From: Fen-1077 sp050014355 | Lineage (GTDB): Bacteria > Chloroflexota > Dehalococcoidia > Dehalococcoidales > RBG-16-60-22 | Assembly (NCBI GenBank): GCA_050014355.1 | Contig: JBEKDL010000020.1 | Span: 1-25,364 of the forward strand | Length of the DNA: 25,364 nucleotides | Direction: 5' to 3' | In this document: piece by piece, positions 22,610-25,364 of the stretch | How positions within the stretch are numbered: the stretch's first letter is position 1 | Layout: each line of letters begins with the position of its first letter | The notes under the pieces: model-generated | What the model saw: only the letters and a program-made list of their open reading frames with translations | What the model was told of the DNA's origin: nothing | The model's database searches: none | Program-made: the position numbers and the translations under genes

Positions 22610-23692
22610 TTATAGAGGCAACGGTACAACCTTCGAGGAGGTTATGATGCTGTCGCTTATTTCACCGTTGCCATCGATAACCGCCCGGCTACACACAATA
22701 CAGTGCGACAGCCTGGCTTTAGCCCGGACGGTAACATTGTCCCACAATATTGCGTTTTCAACAACCGCGCCGTCATCCAGGCGGCAGTCCCGTCCCATCA
22801 CCACCGGCCCGGTGACGCGCACTCCCTTGCCGATATGGCAGCCGCTGTCTATCATGACCGGCGGGATGACCGTGGCGGCGGGATGAATGGTAACATTTTC
22901 TCCGCGGCGGATGCCGTCTTTCCCCGGCGGAAACGGGCTGAAAATCGGGCTCTTTACTTTCATCGTCAGAAGGTCGGAGTTGAGAGAAAAATAAGTGCCC
23001 GGCGTCCCCATGTCCAGCCAGAAGCCGCGATAAGGATAACCGTAGACCGGCTCGCCGGCCTCCAGCAGCGAAGGAAACAGTCCTCTTTCAAACATGTAAT
23101 GCTGACCGGCGGGTATATGTCCCAGGACTTCAGGCTCCAGGATATAGGTCCCGGCGTTTATCCAGTTGGTGGTGGCCTCGGCGAGAGGGGGTTTTTCGAT
23201 GAACCTTTTCACCCTCCGGTTATTGTCTGTTTCCACCACGCCGAAGCGGCTGGGGTCGTCCACCCATGTTAAAGATATGGTGGCTCTGGCCTTCTTTTCA
23301 CGATGGAAGGCCAGCATATCGGCCAGATTAAGGTCAGTGAAAAGGTCGCCATTGAGAACAAAAAAAGTGCTCTCTAGGTGTTTTTCGGCGTTTTTTACGG
23401 CGCCGGCAGTTCCCAGCGGCTCTTTTTCCACGCAATAGGTAAGCCGTATGCCGCATCTTGAGCCGTCACCGAAATAGCCCTTGATGACATCGGGGAGGTA
23501 GTTCAACGCTAAAATGATTTCCTCCACGCCGTACTGCTTGAGATAGGCGAAGGTATGTTCTATGGCGGGATGGTTCAGCACCGGAACAACGGACTTGGGG
23601 CGGTCCTCGGTTAGTGGGCGTAGACGCATTCCCGGCCCTCCTACCAGAATAACCGCTTTAGGTTTCGGCGGCTGATAAATGTTTTTAGTCAT
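22610..23692 (-). CDS. Sugar-phosphate nucleotidyltransferase (NDP-hexose pyrophosphorylase)
   Basis: A 360-aa enzyme. The N-terminal nucleotidyltransferase domain (about 11-240) has the signature GGPGMRLRPLT at 18-28 (usually GGxGTRLRPLT; Met22 replaces Thr), the downstream RPKSVVPVLNHP, the metal-binding NGDLF, and INAGTYILEPEVL. The C-terminal part (about 265-350) is a left-handed beta-helix of hexapeptide repeats. Relatives make GDP-mannose, dTDP-glucose or UDP-sugars from the sugar-1-phosphate and NTP; RPKSVVPV and the beta-helix fit mannose-1-phosphate guanylyltransferase-like or glucose-1-phosphate family members. The product cannot be fixed from sequence. No glycosyltransferase is adjacent. 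There is no Shine-Dalgarno before ATG 23692. Confidence 0.9.
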   Translation of the reverse strand: MTKNIYQPPKPKAVILVGGPGMRLRPLTEDRPKSVVPVLNHPAIEHTFAYLKQYGVEEIILALNYLPDVIKGYFGDGSRCGIRLTYCVEKEPLGTAGAVKNAEKHLESTFFVLNGDLFTDLNLADMLAFHREKKARATISLTWVDDPSRFGVVETDNNRRVKRFIEKPPLAEATTNWINAGTYILEPEVLGHIPAGQHYMFERGLFPSLLEAGEPVYGYPYRGFWLDMGTPGTYFSLNSDLLTMKVKSPIFSPFPPGKDGIRRGENVTIHPAATVIPPVMIDSGCHIGKGVRVTGPVVMGRDCRLDDGAVVENAILWDNVTVRAKARLSHCIVCSRAVIDGNGEISDSIITSSKVVPLPL

Positions 23693-23709
23693 TATTATTT
23701 TCAGAGATT

Positions 23710-23715
23710 ATTATA
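23710..23715 (-). promoter_or_regulatory. -10 element of the nucleotidyltransferase gene
   Basis: A perfect TATAAT on the minus strand at 23715-23710, with no good -35 at the right distance. The predicted start near 23703 leaves only about 11 nt before the ATG and no ribosome site, so translation may start in a near-leaderless manner. Confidence 0.4.
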
Positions 23716-23746
23716 GCATCATTTGTTCGGGGAGAAAAAGTTGCGG

Positions 23747-23776
23747 TTGCCAAATAAACAGGATTCCTGTTACAAT
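23747..23776 (+). promoter_or_regulatory. Promoter of the ion transporter gene, extended -10 type
   Basis: TTGCCA (23747-23752) and TACAAT (23771-23776) are separated by 18 bp, and TG at 23768-23769 makes an extended -10. The leader to ATG 23817 is about 34 nt. It is divergent from the nucleotidyltransferase promoter, with the two -10 boxes about 55 bp apart. Confidence 0.6.
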
Positions 23777-23816
23777 GGGACGTATTTTTTAGTCTTTGGC
23801 TCCACCGGATTAAACG

Positions 23817-25169
23817 ATGTCACTGGCTCAAATTCTAGCTCTCATCATATTTGCTCTCATGTTCGCGGCCATCACCAGCGGAAAAATACACCGTTATATC
23901 GCCGCACTTATCGGCGCAGCGCTGATGATAGTAATAGTGTTCCTGATTGTCATGAAAAGCCCGCACGCTTTCTGGAGCGTGCTTAACCTGGCGCAGCTGG
24001 GTCACGCCAACTTCTGGCTGCCGGGGGCCCACCCCATCGAGTCCCAGGGCGTTAACTGGCAGACGATTATCTTTATCGGCGGGATGATGGTCATGGTCTG
24101 CGGGCTGGAAGCGGTGGGGTTTTTCCGCTGGCTCTGTCTATACACGGCGCGCCTGGCCGGCTGCCGCGTTGTCCCCATCCTGGTTTCTTTCATGCTATTG
24201 TCCGGGTTTCTCTCCATGTTCATCGATAGCATCACCGTCATGCTCTTTCTAAGCATGGTGACTATTGAGCTGGCGCGCCTGCTCAAGTTCGACCCGGTCC
24301 CGATAATCGTGGCGGAGATATTCGCCGCTAATACCGGCGGCAGCGCTACCATGAGCGGCGACCCGCCTAACATCATCATCGGCACCGCTTACGGTTTTAC
24401 GTTCACTGATTTCGCCGTGAATACGGGACTCATTGCCTGGGCGGGCATGCTGCTTGCGATACTCTATTTTTACTTTGTCTTCCGCAAGTCTCTTAAACAG
24501 CAGACCGAACCCGCCGAGATGATGAAAGCCTGCCCTTTACCGGGTTCTGCCATTATTAACCCTTTGCTTTTCAGACTGGCTACAGGTGTTTTTATTACTA
24601 CGGTGGTCCTCCTGATAACTCATGCGCAGACCGGGCTTTCGGTGGCGACTATCGGGGTGATTTCCGCCGTGCTATCAATAGCCATCTCCGGGCGGAAAGC
24701 GCCGAAAATACTGAAAAATGTTGATTGGCGCACCATATTATTTTTCTTCGGGTTATTCGTTTGCGTCAGCGGCCTGGAAGTGACTGGGGTGCTGGAAAAA
24801 GTAGCCAGGCTTATCGGGGATTTGTCCGGCGGCAAACTCACCATCGCGATGGCGTTTATCCTGTGGCTTTCCGCCTTTCTATCGGCGTTTATCGATAATA
24901 TACCTTTTGCGGCAACCATGGTGCCTATCGTTAGCGACCTTTCCCACTCCGGCATGAGCCTGCCGGTGCTGGCCTGGGCGCTCTCGCTGGGCACGGATAT
25001 CGGCGGCAACGCCACGCCCATCGGCGCCTCGGCCAATGTCGTAGGCACAGCGGTAGCGGAAAAGGAAGGCTATCCCATCGGCTGGGGAAGGTTCCTGAAA
25101 TATGCTGCGCTGCCCATGGTCCTCGTCGTCGGCCTGTGCCACCTGCTGCTTATCTGGCGATACACTTAA
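23817..25169 (+). CDS. ArsB/NhaD-type ion transporter (SLC13/Na+:H+ antiporter superfamily)
   Basis: A 450-aa polytopic membrane protein with about 11-12 hydrophobic segments in two related halves. The first half carries FIDSITVMLFLSMVTIELAR and AANTGGSATMSGDPPNIIIGTA. The second carries FIDNIPFAATMVPIV and GTDIGGNATPIGASANVVGTA. These paired motifs are the inverted-repeat re-entrant hairpins that bind the ion or substrate in the ion-transporter superfamily. Candidate roles are Na+/H+ antiport, arsenite efflux or anion transport; no arsR or arsC is nearby, so arsenite is not favoured. The upstream ribosome site is weak. It stands alone, with its own promoter and a tRNA gene downstream. Confidence 0.88.
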   Translation: MSLAQILALIIFALMFAAITSGKIHRYIAALIGAALMIVIVFLIVMKSPHAFWSVLNLAQLGHANFWLPGAHPIESQGVNWQTIIFIGGMMVMVCGLEAVGFFRWLCLYTARLAGCRVVPILVSFMLLSGFLSMFIDSITVMLFLSMVTIELARLLKFDPVPIIVAEIFAANTGGSATMSGDPPNIIIGTAYGFTFTDFAVNTGLIAWAGMLLAILYFYFVFRKSLKQQTEPAEMMKACPLPGSAIINPLLFRLATGVFITTVVLLITHAQTGLSVATIGVISAVLSIAISGRKAPKILKNVDWRTILFFFGLFVCVSGLEVTGVLEKVARLIGDLSGGKLTIAMAFILWLSAFLSAFIDNIPFAATMVPIVSDLSHSGMSLPVLAWALSLGTDIGGNATPIGASANVVGTAVAEKEGYPIGWGRFLKYAALPMVLVVGLCHLLLIWRYT

Positions 25170-25210
25170 GATAACACTGGTAAAGTGACCAATTGTCAGT
25201 TAATGTCAGG

Positions 25211-25240
25211 TTGCCGAAAGTTAACAATTTATAGTATAAT
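25211..25240 (+). promoter_or_regulatory. Promoter of tRNA-Arg
   Basis: TTGCCG (25211-25216) and a perfect TATAAT (25235-25240) are 18 bp apart. The tRNA begins 8 nt after the -10, so the 5' leader is almost nil. Confidence 0.65.
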
Positions 25241-25248
25241 TTGTTATC

Positions 25249-25320
25249 GCCCCTGTAGCTCAGGTGGATAGAGCACCAGCCTCCGAAGCTGGTTGCGAGC
25301 GTTCAAGTCGCTCCAGGGGC
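25249..25320 (+). tRNA. tRNA-Arg (anticodon CCG)
   Basis: A full cloverleaf can be drawn. The acceptor stem is GCCCCTG (25249-25255) with CAGGGGC (25314-25320). The D stem is GCTC/GAGC. The anticodon stem is CCAGC/GCTGG around loop CTCCGAA, with anticodon CCG at 25283-25285, reading CGG. A 4-nt variable loop follows, then the T arm GAGCG-TTCAAGT-CGCTC. The 3' CCA is not encoded. Confidence 0.95.
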
Positions 25321-25343
25321 ATTTCTAAAATTCGGAGCGGAAA

Positions 25344-25364
25344 ATGGTAAAAGAAAGCAGCCTA
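25344..25364 (+). CDS. 5' end of a gene running out of the window
   Basis: ATG at 25344, preceded by GGAGCGG (25334-25340) at a suitable distance, opens a frame starting MVKESSL that stays open to the edge. Only seven codons are visible, so no function can be given. Confidence 0.4.

Noticed and set aside
22609..22614. TATAAT on the minus strand ahead of the second 56-aa gene
   Set aside because: It coincides with the stop codon of the nucleotidyltransferase and has no -35; co-transcription is the simpler reading.
23817..25169. Naming the transporter arsB
   Set aside because: No arsenic-resistance partner genes are nearby, and the motifs are shared by NhaD and other ion transporters.

Overview
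The window looks like a chromosomal segment of an anaerobic Chloroflexota bacterium, probably Dehalococcoidia-like. This is an inference from gene content and style, not from a marker gene. Pointers are lipoproteins with long Thr/Ser-rich linkers behind the lipobox, a lipid-anchored MacA-type adaptor, a tungsten/molybdenum aldehyde:ferredoxin oxidoreductase beside SDR and MmgE/PrpD enzymes, and moderately high G+C. No ribosomal RNA, phage, plasmid or CRISPR content was seen.

Layout. (1) 84-1376 (-): a WYL-type regulator whose C-terminus carries the N-terminal domain of an IS5-type transposase. (2) 1714-7115 (+): a peptide/nickel-type ABC importer operon (lipoprotein, two permeases, no ATPase) ending in an S15/CocE-fold protein that has lost all three triad residues. 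A 12-bp-stem hairpin closes it against the convergent neighbour. (3) 11451-7217 (-): a repeat-containing lipoprotein, MacA-like adaptor, ATPase and MacB-like permease, divergent from a NarL-family histidine kinase and response regulator (11655-13585, +) that may control it. (4) 13744-18661 (+): a tight four-gene catabolic operon, SDR - AOR - SDR - MmgE/PrpD. (5) 21085-18658 (-): cupin, MscL with a C-terminal zinc ribbon, and a fumarate-reductase-like flavoprotein, behind a good sigma-70-type promoter. Its last stop codon overlaps that of the MmgE/PrpD gene. (6) 21196-21752: a roughly 170-bp compound inverted-repeat element, phased TGTGAC boxes, a good promoter and a 56-aa zinc-ribbon gene. (7) 23692-21749 (-): sugar nucleotidyltransferase, a second 56-aa zinc-ribbon gene and a 210-aa unknown protein. 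(8) 23817-25169 (+): an ArsB/NhaD-type ion transporter, then tRNA-Arg(CCG) and the first codons of another gene.

How they may work together. Regions 2, 4 and 5 suggest uptake of a small organic or peptide-like solute and stepwise oxidation/dehydration of alcohol, aldehyde and acid intermediates. The substrate cannot be read from the sequence. Region 3 is a self-contained envelope exporter with its own two-component system.

Most worth a second look: the triad-less CocE-like protein, the WYL-transposase fusion, the MscL-zinc ribbon fusion, the phased-box promoter of the small zinc-ribbon gene, and the putative leaderless kinase transcript.
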